Source: Chlamydoabsidia padenii (taxonomy: Eukaryota > Mucoromycota > Mucoromycetes > Mucorales > Cunninghamellaceae). Taken from it: DNA of 64,000 bases. Made by a program: the position numbers and the translations under genes. The stretch lies in contig JAIWND010000001.1 in the NCBI GenBank assembly GCA_025330725.1, positions 2,300,501 to 2,364,500 of the forward strand. Direction: 5' to 3'. Every line of letters begins with the position of its first letter. Within the stretch, counting starts at the first letter, position 1. The notes under the pieces were generated by a model that searched no databases, was not told the DNA's origin, and saw only the letters and a list, made by a program, of their open reading frames with translations. This document shows, in pieces, positions 45,994 to 59,971 of the stretch.

Positions 45994-46680
45994 AATACTA
46001 GTCTATAGTTTGTTACTCTTTTCACAATCACTCAATAAAATCCTTATTATCTTTTATTCTTTTCTTCTTATTAATTAATTAATAATAATTTGGGCGTAGG
46101 TGAATGCGAATACAATCGATCATGACTCTATATATTGATCGCTAGTGGTGATCATTACGTTCAAGAGCTTCATGCGGATTTATAGTAAAACCTCCTGATC
46201 GTTTCTCAGCAACGAATTGATCGAATAATAGAACTTTTCTCTCTCTATGATTTATTGTTTCCTATTTCGTATCGGGTGGTATTAGTTTTTCAGAATATGT
46301 GCTCGTAGATCCTTTTTGACAAGGGATTATACCGGAGTCTAAATACCGAGCTAAGCAAGCAAGAAAAAGATGATTGACAGTGTATGTTGCATTACTCTCA
46401 AAGGGTCTCATCTTTGAAGCTAGGTTAAGAGACAGTAGAGTATATTTTATTATTACTTCTTCATGCTTATCACTCTCTTTACAATGAATAAAAACCTCTC
46501 AAACCATTGTTTAGCTTGATTCCATTGGTGCAGTCATCAAACTCCGCCACCGATCTATTTTGCATTGACGGATAAATCGATTCGGGAAATGAAAAATAAG
46601 AAAAAGAGACCTCACTTTTTTTTTTTTTTTTCACTCTTCTCACCCTTTTTTTCTCCATCTCTTTTTATCATCTTTACAAT
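45994..46680. other. Intergenic
   Basis: No gene seen. A TCAAACTCCGCC variant of the recurring element lies at about 46537-46548, 133 bp before the F-box gene; a T-rich leader follows. Confidence 0.5.
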
Positions 46681-47417
46681 ATGACGCTCTTCTCAACATT
46701 ACCAGTTGAAATTGTCACCAACATCTTTTTATACCTCTCCATTCAAGACTTGGCTCGACTTGAACGTACTTGTAAATGTTTTCAACAATTGACACTCCAT
46801 GAAATTGACCGAAGGATTAAAACATGCTCTTTACATGAAGACTGGGATATACTGGCAAGTCCTCAAAACTACAGAAAAAAAGAATACCATCTAACTTGAC
46901 ACTTTATAATTATGGATAGATACATCTTGGACAAGTAGTTGTTACTCCTGCACGATTTGATATTCGTACCAAAAAAGTGTTCTACTCGGTGCCCATGGAT
47001 CCTATCCGGATCAAAGCCATGTATGACCATCAACGACAAATCCATTGTGCACTCTCCTTTGCATCTCATAGCAACAACAATAACAAGCGGCGGACGTATG
47101 ATGGATTACAAATCATTGTGAAAGAAGGTATGAAGGAAGGAATCACGGAACAGGTGGACGTCCAAGGACATGATGGATGTGAACTACATGCCTCTTTGAC
47201 AAAATTACAACAAGATCAATACCAACAACAACAGCATTTAGTGCCTTCTTCATTATACCAACATTCAGAAGGAGGACAATCAATACTATCCTCACCGTCG
47301 GTTGAACTCCTTGCTCCTTTGCCACTAATTTATTCTATTCAGGTCGACGAATTATCTTTACCATTATCTAAACTTATTTGTATCGATGCCTGGCCAATGC
47401 GTGAAAAAACCAAGTAA
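46681..47417 (+). CDS. F-box protein
   Basis: Likely SCF ubiquitin-ligase adaptor. Two exons: 46681-46854 and 46920-47417; 223 residues. The F-box occupies residues 4-45 (LPVEIVTNIFLYLSIQDLARL, then CKCFQQL). The remaining 170 residues have no recognised repeat; there is a Gln-rich patch (DQYQQQQH). The intron seems to begin with GC (ATACTG/GCAAGT) and end with GATAG; reading through it meets a stop (TGA at 46896) within about 15 codons, so the splice is needed. The donor choice keeps frame with the long second exon. Target unknown. Confidence 0.78.
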
Positions 47418-47513
47418 ACCCACTCCATAGTATATTAATTAATCAATAAATAAAAAAATAGTTTATACTTGTATGGTTTTATTATGAATAAAAAAAAAAA
47501 AAAAAAGACACAT

Positions 47514-48479
47514 CTAATCTAATTTGGAAGACTTTTGTTGATCGACATCATCATCGTTACCAGGAGAATGTTTCACCACATCTTCCACCGAGACCACGGT
47601 TGTCAACATGTACGCCGCTGCCGCCTGGGCCACACCATAACCCACAAACCCCACAAAAGGCACTCTTATCAGCAGATACGCAATGGCCGAGAACCCAAAC
47701 AAGACATCTTTTCGCCCACTAAACCATTTGAGTTTATCCTTGTGAGAGAAATGCATCCGGCTAAAGTAAGGTTCCAACAGTTCACGCATCAATGTGCGCA
47801 TCCCAATCAAAGACCGGACCAAGATCAAGGTAGCCCATCGAGGTAGGAATAAAAATGAGATCCCGACCGCCACACCTTGAGTATTACCTAGTGATTTCCA
47901 AGTCGTATAAGCACCAGCTAGGGGAAAGATGAAGTGACCCACCAAGGGCAGTAACGATAACAGGTACACCGCTACACCCAATCTAATCTTTTTCCAGGTC
48001 TTGAGCAAGTAGAGTTTGATACTTGGCCACAGATTCTTCTTGGGGCGGTGATGGGTGGTTGAGGAGCTAGAGGTCAATGCTGAGGTATAGGTTGTCTTGT
48101 TGATTTCGTCAATGTAGCGGATCGTTTCCATAAAGAGATCATCCAGTGGTTTTCGATAGGCATAGCGCATAAACAAGAGGGCCACCACCGGGACGTACGA
48201 GACCATTTCAAGAATCGTGTTGCGTGTGGACTCGAGTAATTGATCGACCCGAGCTGTATCACCCGATGCAGACACAAACAAGATGACTTTGGCCACACGA
48301 AGAGGAATCGTAACCAATAGATGAGTCACCACCAAGAGTACCACTGAGAGAATGGCAAGGGATATAAAGATACGAAGATATTTTTGTTGTCGAAGATGAG
48401 GATTCACGAGGACCAAACGAATGCCTTGGACCGCTTCTTTTGCCCCACGTTGTAAGCCGTGCACTGTCCAGCGTGCCAT
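47514..48479 (-). CDS. EI24/CysZ-like multi-pass membrane protein
   Basis: Intronless, 321 residues. Hydrophobic segments lie near residues 37-60, 90-106, 166-190, 205-222 and 270-300. The pattern of long hydrophobic pairs and PLAGAYTTWKSLG resembles the EI24/CysZ fold and fungal RRT8-like proteins, but I recognise this by architecture rather than a diagnostic motif. A charged loop with THHRPKK sits at residues 135-150. The C-terminus is acidic and hydrophilic (GNDDDVDQQKSSKLD). Function unknown; lipid-droplet or ER location would fit the RRT8 group (inference). An ATTCAAATTCCGCC element is 134 bp upstream. Confidence 0.7.
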   Translation of the reverse strand: MARWTVHGLQRGAKEAVQGIRLVLVNPHLRQQKYLRIFISLAILSVVLLVVTHLLVTIPLRVAKVILFVSASGDTARVDQLLESTRNTILEMVSYVPVVALLFMRYAYRKPLDDLFMETIRYIDEINKTTYTSALTSSSSTTHHRPKKNLWPSIKLYLLKTWKKIRLGVAVYLLSLLPLVGHFIFPLAGAYTTWKSLGNTQGVAVGISFLFLPRWATLILVRSLIGMRTLMRELLEPYFSRMHFSHKDKLKWFSGRKDVLFGFSAIAYLLIRVPFVGFVGYGVAQAAAAYMLTTVVSVEDVVKHSPGNDDDVDQQKSSKLD

Positions 48480-48870
48480 AAATGTTTTGTTGATTAAATG
48501 ATGAGCGAGTAAGAGAAAGAGAGACTAAAAGAGAGGATATAAATAAAATTGACATCATTTCCCGGCCAAGATATTCTAAAAAAGTCCTCCCACAAGCAAG
48601 GCTTGCCAGAATATTCAAATTCCGCCACCCCACTTTTTCGGTGCCGTTTGCTTTGTTCATCCATCATCATCTACACAACATAATTGATTACTTGAGATAA
48701 CCCTTATTGGAACCATTTTATGAAGATTTTAACTGAGGGGGGAGGGTTTATTTATAAAAGAAGAGATAAATCAAATACTAAAATGAAATACAGCGACAAA
48801 AACTACAAACTAAAAGTAGGTGAGATAATATAAATATTTATGTATATATAAATGGGGAGGTATTTTATTT
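48480..48870. other. Intergenic
   Basis: Promoter of the EI24-like gene with recurring element 48613-48626, then the 3' flank of TUP1. No gene. Confidence 0.5.
48613..48626 (-). promoter_or_regulatory. ATTCAAATTCCGCC element (site 14)
   Basis: 134 bp upstream of the EI24-like gene's ATG. Confidence 0.45.
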
Positions 48871-51148
48871 TCAGAGTCCAATCGGTTCATAACTCCAAAT
48901 TCGGGCCCTGTTGTCACCAGACCCTGTGGCAAATAGGGGTTTTCTGCCTAGACTGGTAGCAACAGAGATGACTATTGCATGTTTTAAAATACATGATTAG
49001 TATTATTACTTTTTTCCCTTTACACATAATGATATTGCTTACCAGAGTTTTTGTGGCCTTGTAACATGAATTCAGTTTGACCAGTGCGAGGATCCCAGAA
49101 TTGGACACCACGATCTTTTGATCCAGACACAATCCATTTTCCATCAGGGGTTGTAGCCACAGATAATACAAAGTCCTATTCATAATATAAACAAGTATTA
49201 CTAGTTAATTTCATTATCCCCTTTTCCATCGACTGGCTCTTTACCTTGTGACCAGTAAACACCTGTTTAGAAGTCGTTTTTCCACCGTGCGGGCTAACAC
49301 CTAAAGACCATAACCGTAAAGTTTTATCCAAACTACCACTAACCAACGTTTTCCCATCTGGCATAAACGCGACCGAGTAAACACTATCCTTATGTCCTTC
49401 CAATCGTTCCAATGGTTTGCCAGTATGTGCATCCCATACCCGCACCACCTTGTCCAAACTACCTGCTGCCACCAAACGACTGTCGGGAGAGATGGCCACG
49501 CTAGTAACACCAGGATCTTTTTGATCAGGGTCTTTGATATGAAGGACATGGACACAATAACCTTCATTCCAATCCCATATCCGTGCTGTGCGATCACCTG
49601 AGCCCGAGACAAGGATTCGTCCATCCCGGCTGAATTCGAGTGAGTAGATATCCTGTTCGTGTCCTTTCAGTACATGTCGGATGCGTTTCTTGCCAATGTC
49701 CCATATCTAAAACAAACAAAAAAAGATCTTGATTAGATCATCATTATCATACATTTTATTTTCCCCCTTTTGCGTCCTTACCCTTATTTGTTTATCTTCT
49801 GCACCAGTGGCCAAAAACTTGCCATCAGGACTAAAGCTAACAGATCGAATATATAAATCGCCATCCCTTCCAGCCGTTTCATCTTGAAGGACACTATATG
49901 TATATAATATTAGTATCGATGTATAGTTGGTCTCCATTTACACTTACGCTATACGGGCTGCTGTCTGAGTGTCATAAATGTATGTGGCTTGATTACACCC
50001 AGCGGCAAGATATCGTCCATCAGCACTAAACTTGACGCAACAAATCACACTATTATGATCAAAGGAATGTACCAAGTCTACCTTCAAGTAACGTTGAGCC
50101 TTGGGATTGAATCTAGGATAATATATAAAGAGTTGGTATTTCGTCATCCTTTCTTTCATCGAGTTGTATTACTTACAGAGCAAACCAGTCGGGACCTTCG
50201 ACTTTCATGTTGGCAGGCACATTTTCAGGATCCATATCACTAAGACCACCAGATATACCAGTAGGGGGACCAGGTTTGACGCTTGATGGTCTTGCCACTA
50301 TACGTATGACAATATCAGTAAATCGTCATCATCATATCATCATTTGTCCTTACATTGTTGTTGTTGTTGTTGCATTTGCTGTTGCTGTTGTTGCTGTGAT
50401 GGCGGTGGAGCGTTAGTTGGTAAAGGCGAACCTCCATTCATATACGGTGAAGAGGAATGACCATATCCAGAATGATGTTTAGGTGGTTTCTTATCGATCA
50501 TCGTAGGTGGCGGTAAACCTGGAGAAGGCGTATATCCTAACATTTAAGGAGTCATACATATACAAGAAAAAAAGATAGTAAGTATCCTCTCTGCCTTATT
50601 GTTCTTTTTTTTATTTTTATTTTTTACCGCTTCCATAGTTTGTTCCTGAGTTTGCAGTAGGTGTTGCCGTAGGTGGTTGGGTAGCAGGAGGAGGACCATG
50701 GCCATTCAACTAATGAATAACATTTTGTCAATGAAAGAGTGATAATATCAAGCTATGCCAGTTACCTGATCCAATTGTTGACGCAGTCGATTGATTTCTT
50801 CTTCGTATCTATGAATATAATAGTTAGTAGAGATTAAGCAAAGTAAAAGCTGGTGGGTTTTTACTGTTTCTTTAGAATGTGTTGTGTTCGTTCTAGATCC
50901 ACCAAGTTTTGCTTAAAGAGGCTCATTTCTTGGTTTTGGCTATTGACTATAAAAAAACAAGTAGGTGAGTATTCTTTTATTTCTTTAATTGTTCCTATTT
51001 TACCTTTGTGTTCGTATTCATCACGCTGGTTTTTGAATGCCATGACTTCTTGGGCAAGTTGATCATATTCATTTTTCACCGTATCCAATAATTCGACTAG
51101 TCTATTTGCTGTGGGCGGTACCATGGGTCGATGATTGTAAACCGACAT
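48871..51148 (-). CDS. TUP1: Transcriptional corepressor TUP1
   Basis: General corepressor that acts with Ssn6/Cyc8. Eleven exons, 5' to 3': 51148-51004, 50946-50865, 50808-50766, 50709-50628, 50536-50354, 50297-50177, 50112-49948, 49893-49782, 49706-49245, 49175-49043, 48971-48871; 542 residues. The N-terminal tetramerisation helix ([20 protein letters not shown] to residue 90) precedes a Pro/Gln-rich linker with polyQ. The DNA-recruitment link DWFALFNPKAQR opens a seven-bladed WD propeller: [55 protein letters not shown], and a last blade ending in [11 protein letters not shown]. Typical of Tup1/RcoA proteins. Confidence 0.95.
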
Positions 51149-51459
51149 GACCTAAATATCAAAGAGTTGGCTGTTGTCTGAATATTGATACAGTTGGAAG
51201 AAGGAGAGGTGTGCTGTGTGATTGGGGGGAAAAAAGATGAAAAGAAAGACAAAGAAAACAAACTGGCTATCCGATCGACTTGGCCTCCTCCTTAATTTCA
51301 TACCCCGCCGATGGAAATCTTTGGTGACACCAGAAAAAAAGGGGGGTCAAAGTGGAAAGGGCACGTTGTATCGGCATTTGAATTACCCAAACTTTTTTTA
51401 TCGTCTTCTTCTTCCTTGTCCTTTCCTCCTTCTCTTTCCTTTTTACTTTCTTTATCACC
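51149..51459. other. Divergent promoter between TUP1 and methyltransferase genes
   Basis: TCGGCATTTGAATT at 51371-51384, then a pyrimidine-rich leader before the plus-strand ATG. No gene. Confidence 0.45.
51371..51384 (+). promoter_or_regulatory. TCGGCATTTGAATT element (site 15)
   Basis: 76 bp upstream of the methyltransferase ATG; same variant type as site 5. Confidence 0.35.
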
Positions 51460-52938
51460 ATGGGGCAACAAACATCGAAAAAGATATTGAAACGGAAAAA
51501 GCAACAACAGAATCTTATTCAGCAGACAAATAATATGATTCTACCTTCTGCAATCACCACTGTCTCTTCCACCACCAAAGCATCCTTGTTTAGATATAAA
51601 GAAGGCCGGCGATACCATGAAGACGAAACAATACCGTATTTCTTACCCAATGACGATGAAGGTAACTACAATAAAATACAAAACACAATTCATTCTTTAT
51701 GTATATAAATATATATATATTCTTATTTTGTTTCCATAGAAATTGACCGAGTCCACCAACAACACTGGCTGTTTAGATACTTATTCCAAAGGTAAGTAAT
51801 AACGTGTTTGGTGAAAAAAAAAAAAATACTTTTTGATGTTTTACTTTTTAACTAACCTTATTTTATTACCATTATTTTGCGGCAGCAATTTTGAAGTGCC
51901 ACTTCGGGACCAACTAGAAAAAGGAATCAAGGTGTTGGACACTGGCTGTGGTAAGAAAGATAGAGGATGGTTTTACCAATGATGTGTCTAATTTTTTTTT
52001 ATTTTTTTTATTTTTATTTTTTGTGATCCATTGACTGACGATATTTTTTTATGTATGACAAATGATATTTAGGACCAGGAACTTGGTTATTCGAAATGGC
52101 AGAAGACTTTCCACACTCTCAATTCTTTGGACTGGACATTACGCCTGTCTTTCCTGAAGGCATCAAACCACCTAATGTCACTTTTGCCTTGGGGAATCTG
52201 GTAGAACGTTTACCTTATCCTGATCACCATTTTGATTATATCCATCAACGTTTACTTATCTTTGGTTTGACTTTACCCCAATGGGATCTTGCGATTCAGG
52301 AACTTTTACGGGTGTTGAAGCCTGGAGGTTGGGTGGAATTTGTAGAAGTAGGTATTATATCACATGTGTAGGTAAATACATAAACTCATCTTGACTTTAT
52401 TCTAGATCGATAAAGAGGCTCACAATATGGGTCCTTTGTTAAAGGTTATCACGGATGCTAGTAAGTAAAAAGGAGGGAGGGAGGGAGGGAGGGTTGAAAA
52501 TGATCTTGTTTATTAACTCTTCTTCTTTTCAAGTGACTCATATGCTGGTTTCAAGAAACATGGTACCTGATATTTCTACTAAGATCGAAGGCTATTTTGA
52601 AAAACATCAACTCATCAACATTCAATCTACCATCAAGGATTTCCCCATGCGACACAGTGGTAAACTCGGTGATCTATTTTGGTAAGTCAATAGGTAGCGG
52701 AGCATGAACTTTAACATTAATCTATATTCATCTTTCTTTCCTTTATTCTTTCTTATTTTACAGGGACGATTTCCAACAAGTGTCAAATGCCGTTAAACCT
52801 ATTGTATCCCAAACACATCCTGAATGGGTGTCACATGAACACTATCAACAATATCTCCAAAAATGTGCCGATGAATGTTCGGCCAAGCAAACATATTTGG
52901 CTGCTCGGTCGGTCATTGCACAAAAGCCTTTAGAATAG
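51460..52938 (+). CDS. Class I SAM-dependent methyltransferase
   Basis: Seven exons: 51460-51661, 51740-51791, 51886-51950, 52073-52347, 52406-52460, 52534-52681, 52764-52938; 323 residues. Motif I is KVLDTGCGPGTWLFEMAEDFP, the acidic end of strand 2 is FFGLDITPVFP, and motifs IV-VI are LPYPDHHFDYIHQR and ELLRVLKPGGWVEFVE. An HWLFRYLF segment lies just before the Rossmann core, as in fungal LaeA-like and other small-molecule methyltransferases. The N-terminus (MGQQTSKKILKRKK) is basic with Gly2 and Ser6, and could carry a myristoyl group (inference). Substrate unknown. Confidence 0.85.
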
Positions 52939-54117
52939 TAACCCAGTTTTAATCCTTGTATACTTTTTACATGTGTAGTTTAGACATCTTACTTTATTTT
53001 ACATTAATAAAACTTCGACATTCCTTGATATTCATACATACACTTTAACCATGTCTTGCCAATAATTCTCGTGTATTCGAAGCATACTACCTATCGTTTT
53101 ACTGACTTGTTAAAAAAAACTAATTTGAACCCCTACCTTTTCAAATCCCGCTTTTTTCTTTGTGTCCATAAAAGACTGGGCGCAGATCTTGGATCGTCAC
53201 TATTGTCATAAATTAAATCGATCACGAAATGGGGCTCGCAACATGGATGTGAAAGCATATACTTTGTTGCTTCATGTCTGATTGATCTGACATCGCCACT
53301 AGACATAACCCTACATACAGCAATATTTTATTTTGGGTAAAGTGGTGATATTAAGACTATTTTAGTTTTTAGATGTTAATTGATAATAAATTGGACGACT
53401 TTCATTGTTGCATTTTTTATTATAAGGGAACTTGTACAGACATCATACCTTTTCACTTCATTCCAGATTTGGGAACCCTTCCTTTTCATGCAAATATTTT
53501 TCAATGTCCGACGATGTTCATTCCCTGCCGTTTTCGCGTTGGGCCTTTTTTGATCTACCATTTCCATTCTTATAATAATGCTTGAGGCTAGCATGGAATC
53601 ACATTTGCTAATATATTTTGTAATATCATATATATGTACCAATCTTTTCCCCTGCACCTGGATTCAATCGCCTGATACAATATATATTCAGTCTGGGCAA
53701 GTAAAATGTATATACACTCATGCTTCAATGAGTCGCACTCTACACATTTCATAAACAAGCCGTTTTTTTAAAGAGAAAGTTGTCCTCCAGTTAGACAATA
53801 TTATTAGATTCTGTCGAGAACTATTTTATTTACTGGCAGATCAACCATGTCTCCACCATACTTGACTGTCTAGTATACAAACTCAAATCAGTATGATAAT
53901 TATAACATTAGATAATAGATAGTTTCAATTGGTGACAACATGTGATTTACTATTTTTGATCGTTTTCAGAGCATGTACTGTATGCTGATGCTTCTCACCG
54001 TGTTTGGAATCGGGGGTTTAAACGTTTCGGTGACAGGGTTGAAGATGAATTTTTTTTTTTTTTTCAACCCAGCCTTCTTCTTTTTACTCTTCTGTCAACA
54101 TACCCACGAAAATCAAA
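52939..54117. other. 1.2-kb intergenic region
   Basis: No gene supported; frames at 53373-53657 and 53973-54266 lack domains. A perfect TTTCAAATCCCGC copy lies at 53139-53151, far (about 970 bp) from the BUD32 start, and a T19-like tract at 54047-54064. The region could hide a non-coding RNA, but nothing shows it. Confidence 0.45.
53139..53151 (-). promoter_or_regulatory. TTTCAAATCCCGC element (site 16)
   Basis: Perfect core, about 200 bp downstream of the methyltransferase stop, with no annotated start nearby. It could mark an unannotated transcript. Confidence 0.35.
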
Positions 54118-55121
<1,004 letters not shown>

Positions 55122-55591
55122 TTAGGATAGAAGGGCTATTATATAGTAGTAGAACTTTTGACATTAGAAATAAATATATCTTTTGCTTACAAATTATCAC
55201 CCGCTTTATCACTGCCGATACTCCATATGATCAGGTGAAAAGCGACATACCTTGGCTTTGATCTTGTAGGAGATTATTCTATATAACATCTCTATTCATT
55301 ATACCCAAAAAAAAAAGTAGTACATGGATGTTATTACATGGATGTTATTATTATGATGATTTAAACTTTGACCGTTTGCCCACCGTATATTATCACCTTC
55401 TCGATCTCTTGACCCGCACGGCGCATGTATCGGAGTTGAAACCAGTCTTTTATGAGTTTGATTCTTTTCGGGTATTCCATTTTTGGATTGTACCTTTTTC
55501 TTCCCTCTTCTTTTTTCTCTTTTTCTCCCTCGCACAGTATACCATTCCCCAACATTCTAATCTTTATACCTATTACAATATCTCCAAACTA
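55122..55591. other. Intergenic with SEC31 leader
   Basis: Includes a direct repeat TACATGGATGTTATTA at 55321-55350 and a long pyrimidine-rich leader at 55490-55545. The frame upstream of 55592 is open but has no SEC31-like sequence, so it is treated as leader. Confidence 0.45.
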
Positions 55592-58500
55592 ATGGCATTT
55601 GGAATACCTCAAATTACTTTTGCCTGGTGTCCTACCACTCCAATACTCGCTACGGGTTCTTACCACGATAAAGCTTCTCAATTGGAGCTCTTCCAACTCA
55701 GTACAGATGGGTCAGAAACGGTACAAAAGTCAATTGGGAAGGTTAACTCTTCATCAAGGTAAGATAAATCTAGCATTTTGAAAGTATGACACTGACGATG
55801 CTTCCTTTCTCTTTTATAGATTAACAGCTTTGGCTTGGGGACATTCTCAAACAACCTCGCCTTTGGGCATAATTGCTGCAGGTACGCATACAGGTGGTTT
55901 GGAACTTTGGAATCCTAATGTTATTGTTGATTCTTACAATAGGTAACAAAAAAAAAAAAAAAAAAAAAAAAGCCAAATAAAAAAGAAACTCAAGTCCGTA
56001 TTGATACTCACCATGGTTCTACTTTTGTTTATAGTGGCACTAGAAATGCATTCATATCACAAAAACCAACCACACATACTCAATCTATTTTTTATATGGA
56101 ATTCAATCAACATCAACCTAATCTACTTGTCACTGCTGGTAGTGATAATGAAGTAAGTAACCATCTTTATAAAGTTAAAAAAAAAAGTCGGGATAAATGT
56201 CTGTGGAACAATGATGATTCACCAAGTTTATCCATTTTTATAGGTATTCATATGGGATCTTGCCAACAATCCTGAAATACCTTATACTCCTGGTGCTCAC
56301 TCTTCAACAACAGACGAACAACTGACAAAGGTCGCATGGAACTGCCAAGTCCCTTATATTCTATCTACTTGTTTCTCCAATGGTCAAACAGTTATTTTGG
56401 ATCTACGATCAAAGAAAAAGGTCATGGAATTGGCTGCTAAAGATCATTTATCATCAATGGTTTGGCATCCTGATATTGTAAGTATACCTTTCCCCTCCTT
56501 TGAAATCATAATATGATACTTACAAACTCCCAATTTTTTTTTTGTAAGGCAACTCAATTGGTTACAGCTTCGACTGATGATACTCATCCCGTAGTCATGT
56601 CATGGGATCTACGCCGGGCTCATACTCCCGAGAAAACTATGCAAGCTCATTCAAAAGGTGTCTTGGATTTATCTTGGTGTCGTCAGGATAGTGATCTATT
56701 GGTATCAAGTGGAAAGGATGGTCGAATACTGGGCTGGAATCCTCGAACTGCTCTTCACTCGGAAATCGCCAAAACAACTTCTCCCTCTGCCCAAATTGAC
56801 TTTTGTCCTCGAAACCCAAATTGGTTGGCCTCAGCTTCATTATCTGGAGAGGTAATCAAAAAAAAAAAAAAAAAAAAAAAAGGACATGATCATATTATTC
56901 GAAATCGTGGACTAACATCATGTGATTCCTTTGTATATATAGATTAATGTGTGGTCTATACAGCATGATTACAGGTCAGTTTACTTGGATACATATAGGT
57001 CAAATGGTACATCTGACGATGATCAATATCCGATCAAGCAACCTCCTAAATGGCTACGTCGGCCGGTGGGTGCTACCTTTGGATTTGGTGGAAAACTTGT
57101 AATGTTCTCTCATCAACGCCCTGACTCACAACAACAAAAACAACTTAATACACCAAAAGTAAAAATGACCACTCTCAATGATAAAGATATAGTCAAACGG
57201 GCATCAGCACTACAATACGCCAAAATTGATCATCAAATGCTTCTAAAGTTTGTCGATCAAAAATGCCTGCAACCTGACGTCGACGAACACTGGCTTATTC
57301 TCAAGATCCTCTTTGCCGAAAATGCAAGGGAACAATTGGTTAATCATCTGGGATTGGACAAGCAAACTCTTTTATTACAAAAGGAATTGGTACCTTCAAC
57401 ATTACAATCATCACCGCCATCACCTTCACCTTTACATACCACGAACCTAGACGAGTCTATTGAATGGATGGGAAACCATAGGGCAACTTTATCCGGCATC
57501 TTTAAATCAGCAGACGGCTCGGCGACTGGAAACGATTTTTTTTCATCCACCCATCCTGACAAATCAACAACAACACCTTCTATAAACCTACTACGCGATC
57601 GACAAATTACTCAGGCAGTGGCTACAGGGGACTTTGAAACAGCAGTGGCACTTTGTTTGGAGGATGAATCTCGGATGGCGGATGCATTGCTTTTGGCAAT
57701 CAGTGGTGGCCCTGATCTCTTTGCACGAACCAGGCGACGGTATTTAGAACACCAGTCCCAAGTATCCTATATGCAACTCCTGGATCATTTGGTACGACAA
57801 GATCTAATGTCTTTTGTGCAAAACAGCCATGTGAATGATTGGAAACTCGTACTGGCGGTATTATGTACATTTGGTGCCTCGGATGAATTTGGTGGTCTGT
57901 GTGAAGCATTAGGTCTTCGATTGGAAACGGCTGCAGCTACATTACCTAGTGCATCATCATCACATCATTTGGACAATATGCTTCCTCACCCTGATCAGTT
58001 AAATCAACATGCGGCTGCATGTTATCTTGCCTCGGGGAAACTCGAACGTCTTTTGCCAATTTGGGTATCTGATCTGGAACAAAGAAACAACAACAAGGGT
58101 GATTACATTGATGGATTACAAGAATTTATGGAAAAGGTCACAGTCTTCCTCACGGCGATTGAATTTGAAGATTCTTCAATGATGGACAGCGATAAACGGG
58201 GGACACTTTCAATGACGGCGGCGACAAGGGATTGTCAATACATGGATTTACTTTATGATAAATACTGTGAATATGCTGCTTTTTTGGCTTCCAATGGACA
58301 ACTCGATACTGCAATCAAATATACGGGACTTGTGCCAGACAGTTACTATGGGCAACCTAACAAGGTTGACATGGCGATTATTCGTGATCGGATTTGTGGC
58401 GCCACGAGTCACCATGGTGCTATGCTTTTACAAAAGAAGGATCGTATACAACTACCTTTTGGAACACAGCATGTTATTCCTACACCACAACAAGAAACCA

Positions 58501-59802
58501 CCATTCAATTGAAAGACCTGGGACAGCATCGACTCTTCCACCAGCCTCATCATCTATATTATGGTACAAATCAACAACGACTCAACGATAGTACAGCCGA
58601 CACTCTATTTATGACAGCAAGGGATGTACCTTATTTTGAAACAACAGCAGCAGCAAATAATAACAGGACGCAACAGGAAAATTACTTTTTTGACTCGATT
58701 ACATCCAAAACCGAATCACCATCTACCCTCTATGACGATAAATCGATGGGCACTCAAGGGACAAATGACGATGTGTTTTTGGATATCAACTCGATGGTGA
58801 TTACTTCACCCATGACTTTGCAAAGTGATGACATGGAAAACAACAATACTTATTTTGATAAAGGGTTACAGCACAAACCAGCACATCAACGTCAGTCTAT
58901 GGATGCACCACCAACCACTCGCCATCATCAAGCGCATGAATTTGATAACGAACAGCAAAATAGTCATCAGTACCAGCGTCACCAAGCAACACATTACCAT
59001 GAATCATTTTCAATACAACAACACCCTCAGCTGGACTACCAAAAAATGATTTCTCCCCAACAACAACAACAAGAATCGCCTCATACAAAGCATCAGAAAC
59101 GCCGAGATGACCAAAAATCAACCTCACCCACCACCATGTATACATCGCCTGTAGATACTCGGAACTATATCAGCAATAACCGAGGTGAAAAATCATCTCC
59201 TCACCATCATCGAACATCGCCACGGAACCATTTGTATCGATCACCTCAAGGAAATGATTACGAGAAACGACGCCAATGTAAGATTATATAAACTTTTATA
59301 AATTAATCAACTAATGGATAATGTAACCAATCTTCTCTCTAGCTAAAGAAGTGTACTCGAATATCAAACCTGAATATGAACCCATCTATCTGGCTCTATC
59401 TCAAGTCACACCACAGGGAAGGCATCAAATGGAGGTAAATTGGAACAAAAAAAAAAAAAAAGGAACGATATGGGTGATACTAATCTTTTTTAATAGTCTG
59501 GACAGAGGAAATACTGGGAAGATACGGACAAACGACTAGGTTACTTATTCCAACAAATGAACAGCCATGATCTCTCAGATAGTGTGGCTCAATCATTATT
59601 AGAACTAACAAAAGGTAAAGATAGGTATAAATCATTACCTGATCTAATAACATATCTGATTTTTGCATACATAGCATTTACGGAAGGACAATATGATCAA
59701 GCACTCAATATACAAATGAATTTGGTAACCAGCAAATACGACGAATGTAGTAGTTGGCTCTTGGCGGTCAAAAGAATCATTGAATATAGAAAACAAAAAT
59801 AG
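55592..59802 (+). CDS. SEC31: COPII coat subunit SEC31
   Basis: Outer COPII cage protein for ER-to-Golgi vesicles. Eight exons: 55592-55758, 55820-55942, 56035-56152, 56244-56477, 56549-56851, 56943-59277, 59343-59434, 59497-59802; 1225 residues. A WD40 propeller fills residues 1-330 (TAGSDNEVFIWDLANNPE, LSSMVWHPDIATQLVTAS, LDLSWCRQDSDLLVSSGKD). The alpha-solenoid (ACE1) follows, with ITQAVATGDFETAVALCLED, then the helical ALLLAIS segment. Residues 800-1090 are Gln/His/Pro-rich and disordered, with a polyQ. The C-terminal helical (SRA1-like) domain spans roughly 1100-1225. One acceptor is AAG (56546-56548). The 2.3-kb exon 6 is the longest in the window. Confidence 0.94.
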
Positions 59803-59971
59803 TCTTTACTTGTAAAAATAATAAAATATCTCATTTGTTGGTTATGAATTACCTGTTCAGGTACCATTCGATTGTGCTAATGTTTTTAAAAGCCGACATT
59901 CAATTTTTTTTTTTTTTTGCTTCTTCGTCTTTCTTTTTTTATTAAAAAAAAATCTCATCCATCTCCTGCTA

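Noticed and set aside
46080..46400. Possible tRNA gene
   Set aside because: No B-box-like GGTTCGAATCC and no cloverleaf pairing could be found in this or other gaps.
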